From assembly GCF_039655775.1 (NCBI RefSeq), contig NZ_JBBYXJ010000002.1, positions 1,302,001-1,366,000 of the forward strand: DNA of 64,000 bases. The letters are read 5' to 3'. Every line of letters starts with the position of its first letter. Within the stretch, counting starts at the first letter, position 1. This document shows, piece by piece, positions 53,916 to 62,109 of the stretch. The stretch comes from Iodidimonas sp. SYSU 1G8. GTDB lineage: Bacteria > Pseudomonadota > Alphaproteobacteria > SMXS01. The notes beneath the pieces are model-generated. The model did not search any database. It saw only the letters and a program-made list of their open reading frames with translations, and was not told the DNA's origin. The translations under genes and the position numbers were made by a program.

Positions 53916-54341
53916 ATGGGCACGGTCAGGGTTACAAGGGAGCTGGCCGTGCCCGCCTCGGCGGTCTGGGCGGTGCTGGCCGATTTCGGCGGCTTCCTCG
54001 ATTGGGCGACCGGCGGCGCCGGGACGATCCGGATCGAGGGAGACGGCGAGGGCATGGTGCGCCACCTCAGCCTGCCCGGCGTCGGCGAGATGGCCGAGCG
54101 CCTCGACAGGCTGGATCATCAGACGCGAATCCAGTGCTACAGCCTCGCCGCGGGCACGCCGATCGGCATGGGCTCGTACAATGCGACGGTGGTCGTCAGC
54201 GAGACGGCGAGCGGCTGCCGCCTCGACTGGACCGGCGAGTTCGAAGCGGCTCCCGGCGCCGATGCGGAAATGATCCGACAGGGCCTCGAAGGCTCGTATG
54301 ACGGCATGTCCCGATCGCTGGCCGCGGCGGCTGTCCGCTAA
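53916..54341 (+). CDS. SRPBCC (polyketide cyclase/START-like) family protein
   Basis: A 141-residue START-fold protein. The N terminus GTVRVTRELAVPASAVWAVL and the pattern FGGFLDW are typical; the long C-terminal helix is about 115-141. These bind hydrophobic ligands and include plant and bacterial cyclases and transporters. No catalytic residue can be assigned. It lies 10 bp after the VOC gene and 5 bp before arfB. Confidence 0.8.
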   Translation: MGTVRVTRELAVPASAVWAVLADFGGFLDWATGGAGTIRIEGDGEGMVRHLSLPGVGEMAERLDRLDHQTRIQCYSLAAGTPIGMGSYNATVVVSETASGCRLDWTGEFEAAPGADAEMIRQGLEGSYDGMSRSLAAAAVR

Positions 54342-54346
54342 CGGCG

Positions 54347-54772
54347 ATGGCCGTTATCCAGGTCACCGACAGCATTGCCATCGACGATAGCGAGATCGAG
54401 GAAAGCTTCATCCGCGCGGGTGGACCTGGCGGTCAGAACGTCAACAAGGTCGCGACGGCCGTCCAGTTGCGGTTCGATGTGCGCGGCTCGCCCTCTCTGC
54501 CCAATGCCGTGGCGCTGCGCCTGATGAAGCTGGCGGGCAAACGCCTGACCCAGGACGGCGTGCTGGTCATCAGCGCGCAGAATTTCCGCACCCAGGAACG
54601 CAACCGGTCCGATGCGCTTGAACGGCTGCTGGAGCTGATCCGCGAGGCGGCGGTGCCGCCGGTGGCGCGGCGGCCGACCAAGCCGAGCAAGGCTTCAAAG
54701 GTCAAGCGTCTCGAAAGCAAGGTGAAGCGGTCGGGCGTAAAAAGCATGCGCGGCAAGGTCCGCGACGAATAA
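54347..54772 (+). CDS. arfB: Alternative ribosome-rescue factor ArfB (peptidyl-tRNA hydrolase)
   Basis: A 141-residue release-factor-like protein that rescues stalled ribosomes. The catalytic GGQ (28-30) lies in RAGGPGGQNVNKVAT, and the C-terminal tail is highly basic (KASKVKRLESKVKRSG), as needed to enter the empty mRNA channel. It is 5 bp after the SRPBCC gene. The tail distinguishes it from RF1/RF2 fragments. Confidence 0.93.
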   Translation: MAVIQVTDSIAIDDSEIEESFIRAGGPGGQNVNKVATAVQLRFDVRGSPSLPNAVALRLMKLAGKRLTQDGVLVISAQNFRTQERNRSDALERLLELIREAAVPPVARRPTKPSKASKVKRLESKVKRSGVKSMRGKVRDE

Positions 54773-54832
54773 CTCTTGCCGATCAGCGCCGCGCCCTCAG
54801 TTCTTGTCTGTACGGGAATAAGGGGATGGCGA

Positions 54833-55567
54833 ATGAGCCTGGCTGGTCTGGGAAGCGGTCTTCGGACGGTGGTGATCGGCGCCTCGGGCGGCATCGGCGG
54901 CGCGCTGGCCGCCGCGCTCGAGGCGGATCCTGCGGTGGCGGCCATCCATGCCTGTTCCCGCGCGGGCAGCGGTGAGGCGGGCGGCAAGCGCGGTGTTCAT
55001 GCGGTAGATGTCACCGACGAGGACTCGATCGCCGCCGCCGCCGCGCGCATCGGCGCGGAGGGGCCGCTCCATCTGGTGGTCGTCGCGACGGGCATGCTGC
55101 ACCAAGACGGGCAGGGGCCGGAAAAGACCTACCGGCAACTGGACGCTGCCCAGATGATGCGCGCCTTCCAGGTCAACACTATCGGACCGGCGTTGGTCGC
55201 CAAGCATTTCGTGCCGCTGCTCGATCGCTCCGATCCCGCCATCTTCGCGGCCCTGTCGGCGCGGGTCGGCAGCATTTCCGACAACCGCCTGGGCGGCTGG
55301 TACAGCTACCGGGCGTCGAAATCCGCGCTCAACATGCTGATCCGCACCCTGTCCATCGAACTGGCGCGGACCCACAAGCAGGCGGTCTGCGTCGGACTGC
55401 ACCCGGGCACGGTCGATACCGGACTCTCCCGCCCGTTCCAGCGGGCGGCGAAGCAGTTGCTGACCCCGGAAGAATCGGCGGCCTATCTTGTCGATGTTCT
55501 GGGAGCCCTGACGCCCGCCGCCAGCGGATCGGTGCTGGCGTGGGATGGCAAAATGGTGCCCGTCTAG
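54833..55567 (+). CDS. Short-chain dehydrogenase/reductase (C-factor-like)
   Basis: A 244-residue SDR. The cofactor loop is VVIGASGGIGGAL, the structural motif is VVVATGML and the catalytic Tyr-x3-Lys is in WYSYRASKSALN, with a serine in SARVGSIS. The C terminus resembles C-factor-type SDRs without an established substrate. AAGGGG lies seven bases before the ATG. The stop overlaps the stop of the convergent aldo-keto reductase in a CTAG palindrome. Confidence 0.88.
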   Translation: MSLAGLGSGLRTVVIGASGGIGGALAAALEADPAVAAIHACSRAGSGEAGGKRGVHAVDVTDEDSIAAAAARIGAEGPLHLVVVATGMLHQDGQGPEKTYRQLDAAQMMRAFQVNTIGPALVAKHFVPLLDRSDPAIFAALSARVGSISDNRLGGWYSYRASKSALNMLIRTLSIELARTHKQAVCVGLHPGTVDTGLSRPFQRAAKQLLTPEESAAYLVDVLGALTPAASGSVLAWDGKMVPV

Positions 55568-56556
55568 GCGCTCTTCTCGCTCTGAGCCAGCTTGCTCATT
55601 TGGGCGGGATAGCGTTCGCCGACGGCGGCGCCGATGGGAAACAGCCGGTCCAGCTCGTCCAGCGTGGCCTGATCGAGCGACACGTCCAGGGCGCCGACGT
55701 TCTCCTCCAGAATATTGACGCGCTTGGTGCCGGGGATGGGCACGATGTCATCGCCCTGCGCCACGACCCAGGCGAGCGCCAGCTGGGCCGGCGTGCAGTT
55801 CCTCGCGCGGGCGATCTCTTCCAGACGGGTCACCAGCGCGCGGTTCTTTTCGAAATTGCCTTCCTGGAAACGCGGCATGCGGGCGCGCATGTCGCCCTTG
55901 CCGAACTCGGGCGTGCTCAGCGTCCCGGTCAGCATGCCCCGGCCCAGCGGGCTGAAGGGCACGAAGGTCACGCCCAGTTCGCGGCATGTTTCGATGATCC
56001 CGGTCTCGGGCTCGCGGTTCCACAGCGAATATTCGGACTGCACCGCCGAGATGGGGTGAATGCGGTGGGCACGGCGCAGCGTGTCGGAGTTCACCTCTGA
56101 CAGGCCGATGGCGCGCACCAGCCCGCTGGTCACCAGCGCGCCCATGGCCGCGACCGTGTCCTCGACGGGAATTTTGGGGTCGACGCGGTGGGCGTAGTAG
56201 AGGTCGATGTAGTCCGTTCCCAGGCGCTTCAGACTTTCCTCGCAGCGCGTGCGCACGATCTGCGGGCGGCCGTCGACCGACAGTGCGCCGCCCTCGCCGG
56301 GGACGAAGCCGAACTTGGTGCCGATCTGGATCTTGTCCCGGACCGGGCCGAGGACGCGGCCGATCAGTTCCTCGTTATGCCCCATGCCATAGACATTGGC
56401 GGTATCGAGGAAGGTGACGCCCAGCTCGACCGCCCGCTGCAGCGTCGCCTCGGCCAGCGCTGCGTCCGGCGTGCCATAGGCAGCTGACATGCTCATGCAG
56501 CCCAGCCCCAGGCGCGAAATCTCGACATCGGAAAATGGCAGTTTGCGGCGGTCCAT
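55564..56556 (-). CDS. Aldo/keto reductase
   Basis: A 330-residue AKR with a TIM barrel and NADPH use. The catalytic tetrad is visible: Asp and Tyr in FLDTANVYG, Lys in IGTKFGFVP and His in YYAHRVDPK. C-terminal cofactor-binding region IPIPGTKRVNILEENVGA. The ATG at 56556 has AAGGGGAG upstream. Close to the AKR13/YghZ-like group of general aldehyde and methylglyoxal reductases; substrate unknown. It stands alone on the minus strand. Confidence 0.9.
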   Translation of the reverse strand: MDRRKLPFSDVEISRLGLGCMSMSAAYGTPDAALAEATLQRAVELGVTFLDTANVYGMGHNEELIGRVLGPVRDKIQIGTKFGFVPGEGGALSVDGRPQIVRTRCEESLKRLGTDYIDLYYAHRVDPKIPVEDTVAAMGALVTSGLVRAIGLSEVNSDTLRRAHRIHPISAVQSEYSLWNREPETGIIETCRELGVTFVPFSPLGRGMLTGTLSTPEFGKGDMRARMPRFQEGNFEKNRALVTRLEEIARARNCTPAQLALAWVVAQGDDIVPIPGTKRVNILEENVGALDVSLDQATLDELDRLFPIGAAVGERYPAQMSKLAQSEKSA

Positions 56557-56645
56557 GACGTGCTCCCCTTCGACGCGGTGGCGTGAACGGTAAGACAGGT
56601 GGACGGTCACGTGCAACTTTTTGGATGTGCGGGTTACCGGTATGC

Positions 56646-56969
56646 CTAACGCGTCTGGATCGTCTTCAGATAGGCGATGAGAAGGGCGATGTCCTCGGGG
56701 CTCCATGGATCGTCCGGCATCTCGGGATGGCCGGCGAAGATACCTTCGGCTAGTGCCTCCTCCAGGTTCTCGACAGGATAGTTCTGGCCCAGCGTGCGGA
56801 AGGGCGGTGCCTGTGTCATCGGGCTGGCGCCGTCGGCATCGATGGCATGGCATCCGCCGCAGCGGGCCGTGGCCAGCGCATGCCCGGCATCGGCGTCATC
56901 GCCGCCGGCGGCCATCACTGGCGACGCGAGGAGAGCGAGAAGGGCGGCGATGGGAAGGTGTCGCGGCAT
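56646..56969 (-). CDS. Small periplasmic c-type cytochrome
   Basis: A 107-residue class I cytochrome c. The signal peptide (PRHLPIAALLALLASPVMA, cut at 20/21) is followed by the heme-binding motif CGGCH with cysteines 37 and 40 and His41, and a methionine ligand candidate in GHPEMPDDPW. A single heme. It is monocistronic, 90 bp downstream of the AKR start on the same strand, and its oxidase partner is not in the window. Confidence 0.9.
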   Translation of the reverse strand: MPRHLPIAALLALLASPVMAAGGDDADAGHALATARCGGCHAIDADGASPMTQAPPFRTLGQNYPVENLEEALAEGIFAGHPEMPDDPWSPEDIALLIAYLKTIQTR

Positions 56970-57058
56970 GGATCACTCCTTTCCGACAAGCCTAGGCCGG
57001 TCGGTACTTCGGCACAAGGCAGGTGGGCGCCGGCGGGGGTCGACGGAGGCGGCGCAGC

Positions 57059-58429
57059 ATGGTTATGGTAGCGGATGTCCTCCCTCCGAATGCCTCGCCG
57101 CTAATCGTGCGCCTGGACGCCACAAGGCGCTCGCGGCGCATCCGGGTCCTGAGCGGGCGATGGTTCCATCGCCTGCTGTTCATCGTCGGCGGTGTCGCGG
57201 TCGGCGGTGTCGCCGTTCTGATGGCGATCTGGGGCGACGTGGCCAACGAGGCCTTTCACGGCCTGGTCGAGCGCTGGCGGTTCGCGCCATTGCTGGTGAC
57301 GCCTGTCGGCTTTGCCGTGGCGGTCTGGCTGACGCGCCGGTTCTTTCGCAATGCTCAGGGCAGCGGCATTCCCCAGGCGATCGCCGCGCGCCAGCTGAAG
57401 GACCAGGAGCAGCGCGGGGCGCTGGTCTCGCTTCGCATCGCGGCGGCAAAGGTTGTGCTGACCCTGTTCGGGATGCTGTGCGGCGCCTCGATCGGACGCG
57501 AGGGGCCGACGGTCCAGGTCGGGGCGTCCATCATGTACGCCGCCGGCCGGCTGTCGCCGCGCCGGCAGGCCGGGCTGATTCTCGCGGGTTCGGCGGCCGG
57601 GGTGGCCGCCGCGTTCAACACACCGCTGGCCGGCGTGGTCTTCGCCATCGAGGAAATGAGCCGGTCCTTCGAGGTGCGCACCAGCGGCCTGATCATCGGC
57701 AGCATCATCGTTGCCGGCCTGACGTCGATTTTCTTCCTGGGTAACTACACCTATTTCGGCGTCACCCATGCGCGGCTCGCCGGGCCGGAAACCTGGCTCG
57801 CCGTGCCGGCCTGCGGTCTGGTCGGGGGCCTGTTGGGCGGCGGCTTCAGCCGGTTCATCGTCGCCATGGCGCGGGGCCTGCCAAACCGTGCTGGCGGATG
57901 GATCAGAAAGCGGCCGGTGGCTTTCGCGGCGCTGTGCGGCCTGCTGGTCGCGGTCTGCGGCATCGTCTCCGGTGGAGGCACCTACGGGACAGGTTACGAA
58001 CAGGTGCGGCACATGCTCGACGATGGCGCCGCGACGGCATGGTACTTCGCGCCGCTGAAACTCGCGGCGACGGCATTGTCGGCGGTCAGCGGCATACCCG
58101 GCGGAATCTTCTCGCCCTCGCTGGCGGTCGGCGCCGGCATCGGCGGCAATCTGGCGTGGTTTTTTTCCGCCGACGCGGGCGGCGCGGTGGTTCTGCTGGG
58201 CATGGTCGGCTATTTCGCCGGGGTGACCCAAGCGCCGATCACCTCGTTCGTCATCGTCATGGAAATGACCGACAATCACGACCTGCTGCTGCCGCTGATG
58301 GCGGCGGCTTTCGTGGCCCACGCGGCGTCGCGCCTGGTATGCAGGGAAGGCATTTATCACGCGCTGAGCCGCGGGTTTCTCACTGCGGCGCGGTCACCCG
58401 CCGGACAGGACAAGGAAGGGAAACAATGA
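57059..58429 (+). CDS. ClC-family chloride/proton antiporter
   Basis: A 456-residue ClC protein with about 18 helical segments. The selectivity-filter motifs are present as GSGIP, GREGP and GGIFSPSL. The gating glutamate in GREGP and the internal proton glutamate in FAIEEMSRSF are both kept, so it should be a Cl-/H+ exchanger rather than a channel. No C-terminal CBS domains. GGAGG lies nine bases before the ATG. It overlaps the next gene by four bases. Confidence 0.92.
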   Translation: MVMVADVLPPNASPLIVRLDATRRSRRIRVLSGRWFHRLLFIVGGVAVGGVAVLMAIWGDVANEAFHGLVERWRFAPLLVTPVGFAVAVWLTRRFFRNAQGSGIPQAIAARQLKDQEQRGALVSLRIAAAKVVLTLFGMLCGASIGREGPTVQVGASIMYAAGRLSPRRQAGLILAGSAAGVAAAFNTPLAGVVFAIEEMSRSFEVRTSGLIIGSIIVAGLTSIFFLGNYTYFGVTHARLAGPETWLAVPACGLVGGLLGGGFSRFIVAMARGLPNRAGGWIRKRPVAFAALCGLLVAVCGIVSGGGTYGTGYEQVRHMLDDGAATAWYFAPLKLAATALSAVSGIPGGIFSPSLAVGAGIGGNLAWFFSADAGGAVVLLGMVGYFAGVTQAPITSFVIVMEMTDNHDLLLPLMAAAFVAHAASRLVCREGIYHALSRGFLTAARSPAGQDKEGKQ

Positions 58430-59088
58430 GCCTTACAGTCGATCTCTACTGGTCGTTTCGAAGCCCCTATTCCTATCTGGCCACCCGGCGGCTGTTCGAG
58501 CTGCAGCGTGACCGGACCGTCGAGATCCGGTTTCGCCCCGTCTATCCGCTCGCGGTCCGGAGCGAGAATTTCTTCGCCACCGTCAATCCGAAATGGGTGA
58601 AGTACGTCCAGAAGGACGCGCCGCGTCTGGCGGAATATCTCGGGCTCCCGTTCCGCTGGCCCAAGCCCGATCCCATCGTGCAGGACATGGCGACGCTAAC
58701 GGTGGCCAAGGATCAGCCCTACATCCGTCGTCTGACCCGCATGGGGCAGGCGGCGGCCGATCTGGACCGGGGCATGGCTTTCGCTCACGAAGTCTCGTCC
58801 ATGCTGTGGAGCGGGACGCGCGGGTGGCACGAAGGGGATCATTTGCGCGATGCCGCGGCACGGGCTGGTCTCGACATCGACGTTCTGGACGCGGCGATAG
58901 AGGCCGATCCAGACGGGTTCGATGCCCGCATCGCGGCCAATCAGGACGCGCTTGAGGCCGCCGGCCATTGGGGTGTGCCGACCATGGTGTTCGATGGCGA
59001 AGCCTTCTTCGGCCAGGACCGGATCGATCTTCTCGAATGGCGGCTCATGCAGTCGGGGTTGGCCGACCGGGCATCAGCCGGCGCCTGA
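58426..59088 (+). CDS. DsbA-family/2-hydroxychromene-2-carboxylate isomerase-like protein
   Basis: A 220-residue thioredoxin-superfamily kappa-GST-like protein. The family start is [12 protein letters not shown], where serine replaces the DsbA cysteine, and [19 protein letters not shown] near the end carries the cis-proline. This fits glutathione-dependent isomerases such as 2-hydroxychromene-2-carboxylate isomerase. The ATG overlaps the ClC stop (ATGA). Its last 44 bases overlap the convergent DoxX gene. Confidence 0.85.
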   Translation: MSLTVDLYWSFRSPYSYLATRRLFELQRDRTVEIRFRPVYPLAVRSENFFATVNPKWVKYVQKDAPRLAEYLGLPFRWPKPDPIVQDMATLTVAKDQPYIRRLTRMGQAAADLDRGMAFAHEVSSMLWSGTRGWHEGDHLRDAAARAGLDIDVLDAAIEADPDGFDARIAANQDALEAAGHWGVPTMVFDGEAFFGQDRIDLLEWRLMQSGLADRASAGA

Positions 59089-59542
59089 TCAGATAATCCA
59101 GCGACAGTGCTCCGGGACCGCGAAACAGGATGAAGGCCAACGCCGCCGCCCAGCCCAGATGAGTCATCCAGGCTTCGGGATAGACGAAGATCTGGATCAC
59201 GGCGGTCATGCCCAGCAGCGCCGCGGCGCTGAGCCGGGACGCCAGGCCCATGAGCAGCAGGACGGGAAACAGATGCTCGGCATAGGTCGCCAGATGGGCC
59301 GCGACCTCGGACGGGATCAGCGGCAGGGCGTATTCGTATTCGAAGAGAACGTAGGTGCTGTCCTTGACGGTCAGTAGGCCCTCGACCTTCGTGCGGCCCG
59401 ACAGCAGAAACACCGTGGCGATGAAGAGACGGGCCGGTGTCGATACGACGGTGGCCAGGGAAACGCTGTCGAGATTGTCGAGCAGCCGTGCCGCAAGCCA
59501 GGTGAGTTGGCTGGGCCGCAGGGAGAAGGAAGGGGCGCTCAT
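59045..59542 (-). CDS. DoxX family membrane protein of the bufferin-type operon
   Basis: A 165-residue DoxX-fold membrane protein with about four helices (first near 38-57 in [18 protein letters not shown], others around 85-145). DoxX proteins are thought to act in quinone or thiol redox steps. It is the last gene of the bufA-bufB-bufC-doxX operon and overlaps bufC by four bases. The same position and family occur, from memory, in the gigPABT operon of Cupriavidus metallidurans. Its 3' end overlaps the DsbA-like gene by 44 bp on the other strand. Confidence 0.85.
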   Translation of the reverse strand: MSAPSFSLRPSQLTWLAARLLDNLDSVSLATVVSTPARLFIATVFLLSGRTKVEGLLTVKDSTYVLFEYEYALPLIPSEVAAHLATYAEHLFPVLLLMGLASRLSAAALLGMTAVIQIFVYPEAWMTHLGWAAALAFILFRGPGALSLDYLIRRRLMPGRPTPTA

Positions 59543-60306
59543 GGGGCTGGATCCGTCTGTGGCAGGGTGAAAACGCCGGATGAAATCAATTGGGCGAGGT
59601 CCATGGTCAGATCCTGTCCGCCCTCCTTGTCCGCGCTGACGGCGAGGGCGTCGCCGACCGAAAGACCGTCCCGGATGGCGGCGAGCAGGACAAAGGCGGC
59701 CTCGCTGAGGCGGAAAACCGTCACCTCGGCCTCGGGCCGCACGATCAGCAGGCGTTCGCCGCCCGCCGCCAGTTGCAAGGATGGCGGACTGTCGGCCAGG
59801 TTCGCCCGCCAGAGTTCAAGGACACGGTAGCGGGTCTCGAGCAGACGGCCTGACGCATGCAGCGCCACGCGCAGGGCGTCGCCGTCGCGGGCCGCCATTT
59901 CATGCAGCGCTAGGGCATCCAGCGCCGGCGTGTCGGCGGCGTGATAGGACTCCCGATGCAGGAATTCCAGCGCCGCGACGTCGGTTAGGTACGCAAGGGC
60001 GTGCGCGGGTTCGAAGTGCCGAAGGAAGCCCGGGAATTCACGGCCATAGCCGATCAGTGTCCCGCTGCGGCAGGGATGCGCGTCAACGAATTCCAGCGCG
60101 GCGAAGCGGAAAAAGTCGGCTCCGACAATCCGCTGGGTGGCCGGGAAGGTGTCGGCCAGCGCATCGACGAACCGCGCGTACATATTGTTGCGATAGATGG
60201 CAATGGACGCCTCGGCCGGAATGCCCGGTGTCAGCATGGGGGCGATGACGCCGCCATTTCGGATGGATGCGCTCAGGCGCGCCTGGACTTCAGCCAGCTC
60301 GTGCAT
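59539..60306 (-). CDS. bufC: DUF2063 (BufC-type) RiPP maturation partner
   Basis: A 255-residue DUF2063 protein. The N-terminal half (about 1-100: [41 protein letters not shown]) is the DUF2063 helical domain, once called DNA-binding, and the C-terminal half holds a RiPP-recognition-like region in this family. It is the obligate partner of the DUF692 iron enzyme in modifying the DUF2282 peptide. AAAGGG lies nine bases before the ATG. The start overlaps bufB by 17 bases and the stop overlaps doxX. Confidence 0.88.
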   Translation of the reverse strand: MHELAEVQARLSASIRNGGVIAPMLTPGIPAEASIAIYRNNMYARFVDALADTFPATQRIVGADFFRFAALEFVDAHPCRSGTLIGYGREFPGFLRHFEPAHALAYLTDVAALEFLHRESYHAADTPALDALALHEMAARDGDALRVALHASGRLLETRYRVLELWRANLADSPPSLQLAAGGERLLIVRPEAEVTVFRLSEAAFVLLAAIRDGLSVGDALAVSADKEGGQDLTMDLAQLISSGVFTLPQTDPAP

Positions 60307-61171
60307 GGACCGGTACCCTTTGTATCATGGCCGCGGTCTGGGCCTCGGCCAGCAGGACCGGAAGCGGCGGCACGTCCGTATCCCATTCGATCAGCGTCGG
60401 CCGCCCTCCGATACGGTCGACGGTTTCGGCGTAGAGCGTCCAGACAGTGTCCGAGACGCGGCTGCCATGGTCGTCGATCAGAATCCGGCGACCGCCAGCT
60501 TCGATGGCGGTATGGCCCGCGAGATGAATCTCGCCGACCAAGGCGCCGGGAATGGACGCTAGCCAATGGCGCGGATCGAAGCCGTGATTGTGGGCCGAGA
60601 CGACCACGTTGTTGATGTCCAGCAGCAGCAGGCAGCCTGTCCTGCGCGCTAGTTCGACGAGGAATTCGGGCTCGGGAATGGTAGAATGGGCAAAGCGCAG
60701 ATAGGTCGAGGGGTTCTCCACCATGATCTGGCGTGACAGCGCGTCCTGCATTTTCGCGACATGACCGGCGACGACGCTCAGGCTCTCTTCGGTGTATGGC
60801 AGGGGCAGGAGATCGTGATGCGCGATGCCCGCATGCACCGACCAGGCGATATGTTCCGACACCAGCACCGGCGTGTAGGCGTCCACCAGATGCCGCCAGA
60901 GGGCGAGATGGTCACGGTCGAGCGGGTCGGCGCCGCCGAGCGACATGCCGACGCCGTGAAACGATAATGGATAATGCGCGGCGAGGGCCTTGAGATAGCG
61001 ATGGGGCGGTCCGCCTGCGCCCATGTAGTTTTCAGGGTGCACTTCCAGAAAAGGCAGCGCCGGCCGCGTCTCGAGCAGCGCCGCATAGTGCGAGGCCTTG
61101 AGTCCGATGCCGGCCGAAGCCGGCACCGGACCGGTGCCACAGGAAGCTGTGATGCCGTGGCGGCCGGGCAT
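60290..61171 (-). CDS. bufB: DUF692/MNIO (BufB-type) multinuclear iron oxidase
   Basis: A 293-residue DUF692 enzyme, the same superfamily as MbnB and TglH, using two or three irons to turn peptide cysteines into thiooxazole or related groups. TIM-barrel ligand residues are all visible: His72 (FHGVGMSLGG), Glu106 (VSEHIAWS), His118 (AHHDLLPLP), Glu152 (MVENPSTY), Asp185 (LLDINNVVVSAHNHG with His194), His216 (EIHLAGH), Asp234/His235 (IDDHGS) and Glu262 (LIEWDTDVP). The ATG is three bases after the bufA stop. Confidence 0.92.
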   Translation of the reverse strand: MPGRHGITASCGTGPVPASAGIGLKASHYAALLETRPALPFLEVHPENYMGAGGPPHRYLKALAAHYPLSFHGVGMSLGGADPLDRDHLALWRHLVDAYTPVLVSEHIAWSVHAGIAHHDLLPLPYTEESLSVVAGHVAKMQDALSRQIMVENPSTYLRFAHSTIPEPEFLVELARRTGCLLLLDINNVVVSAHNHGFDPRHWLASIPGALVGEIHLAGHTAIEAGGRRILIDDHGSRVSDTVWTLYAETVDRIGGRPTLIEWDTDVPPLPVLLAEAQTAAMIQRVPVHARAG

Positions 61172-61174
61172 GGA

Positions 61175-61474
61175 TCAGGCGCTGGGCACGCGGGCTTCGG
61201 ACGGCGCCAGGCTGCCCTTGCCGTGGGGCGTTTCGATGCCGGCGCAGGTGCCCTTGGGGACCAGCTTCCAGGCATTCGACTGATAGTCGATCTTGGAGGT
61301 TCCGGCGCAGCTGGTGCCTTCGCCTGCCTTGCAGTCGTTCTTGCCGGCCATGGAGACACCGTAGCATTTCTCCATGTCGGCCTTGTCGCCGGCCAGGGCC
61401 GAACCGGCGCTGCCGAACGAGACGGCCAGCGCGGCCGCGGCGAGGAGGGTCGAGGTCGTGATTTTGGCGGTCAT
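61175..61474 (-). CDS. bufA: DUF2282 (BufA-type bufferin) precursor, secreted copper-binding RiPP
   Basis: A 99-residue precursor of a DUF2282-type bufferin, a periplasmic copper-buffering peptide in related systems. A Sec signal ([19 protein letters not shown]) is cut near residue 28. The mature part has four cysteines, 37, 48, 56 and 77, in [26 protein letters not shown] and [10 protein letters not shown]; in this family inner cysteines are changed to thiooxazoles by the MNIO enzyme. First gene of the operon with an ECF-type promoter candidate 60-90 bp upstream. Metal and modified residues are inferred from the family. Confidence 0.9.
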   Translation of the reverse strand: MTAKITTSTLLAAAALAVSFGSAGSALAGDKADMEKCYGVSMAGKNDCKAGEGTSCAGTSKIDYQSNAWKLVPKGTCAGIETPHGKGSLAPSEARVPSA

Positions 61475-61535
61475 GTGTGTATTTCCCTATGAGGTCTGGA
61501 CAGGACGTCGTCGGCTTGCGCGTCCGACAAACTTC

Positions 61536-61563
61536 ATTTCGGCGCGGGACCGGTTCGGGTTAC
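61536..61563 (-). promoter_or_regulatory. Candidate ECF-sigma promoter of the buf operon
   Basis: Minus-strand GTAACC (61558-61563), 16 bases, then CGAAAT (61536-61541). An AAC core in the -35 element is typical of ECF sigma factors, and as I recall Caulobacter SigF, an ECF factor controlling this gene family, uses such a site. The start would be near 61529, about 55 bases before bufA. It was found by eye and lies inside the divergent promoter region of the thiol peroxidase gene. Confidence 0.5.
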
Positions 61564-61593
61564 GCTCGCGGAATGAAAAAAGGGAGTAAGACC

Positions 61594-62106
61594 ATGCGGA
61601 TCATGCCAGGCCAGCCTGTACCGTCGCTGTCCCTGCCTCTGGCCGGCGGCGGCACGTTCACGCTGGGAGGGAATGCGCCCGCATCCTTCACCATGCTGGT
61701 GATCTATCGCGGCCTGCATTGTCCAATCTGCAAGGGCTATCTGAACACGTTGCAGGACAAGCTTGCTGATCTGGAGGCTTTGGGGATCGCCACGGTCGCG
61801 GTCAGCAGCGACGACCAGGACAGGGCCGAGCGCGCCAAGGCGGACTGGAAGCTGGACCGGCTGGATATCGCGTACGGCATGTCGATCGATGAGGGCCGTC
61901 GCTGGGGGCTCTACGTTTCCAAGGCGATTTCCGACAAGGAACCGCCATATTTTCTCGAGCCCGGGCTGTTTCTCGTCCAGCCTGACGGCACGCTCTATTG
62001 CGCATCGATCCAGACCATGCCGTTTACCCGCCCGGACCTGGACGGCATCATCGGCGCGGTCCGGTTTATAAACGATAAGGGGTATCCGGCACGGGGTGCG
62101 GCCTGA
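61594..62106 (+). CDS. AhpC/TSA-like thiol peroxidase-type protein
   Basis: A 170-residue thioredoxin-fold protein of the peroxiredoxin-like group. The active-site region is GLHCPICKGYLNTL with Cys43 and Cys46 in CPIC, a CxxC form that resembles resistive or reductase-like Prx relatives more than classical AhpC. GGGAG lies seven bases before the ATG. It is divergent from bufA with a 119-bp shared control region, so it may be part of the same metal or redox response. Confidence 0.83.
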   Translation: MRIMPGQPVPSLSLPLAGGGTFTLGGNAPASFTMLVIYRGLHCPICKGYLNTLQDKLADLEALGIATVAVSSDDQDRAERAKADWKLDRLDIAYGMSIDEGRRWGLYVSKAISDKEPPYFLEPGLFLVQPDGTLYCASIQTMPFTRPDLDGIIGAVRFINDKGYPARGAA

Positions 62107-62109
62107 GCC

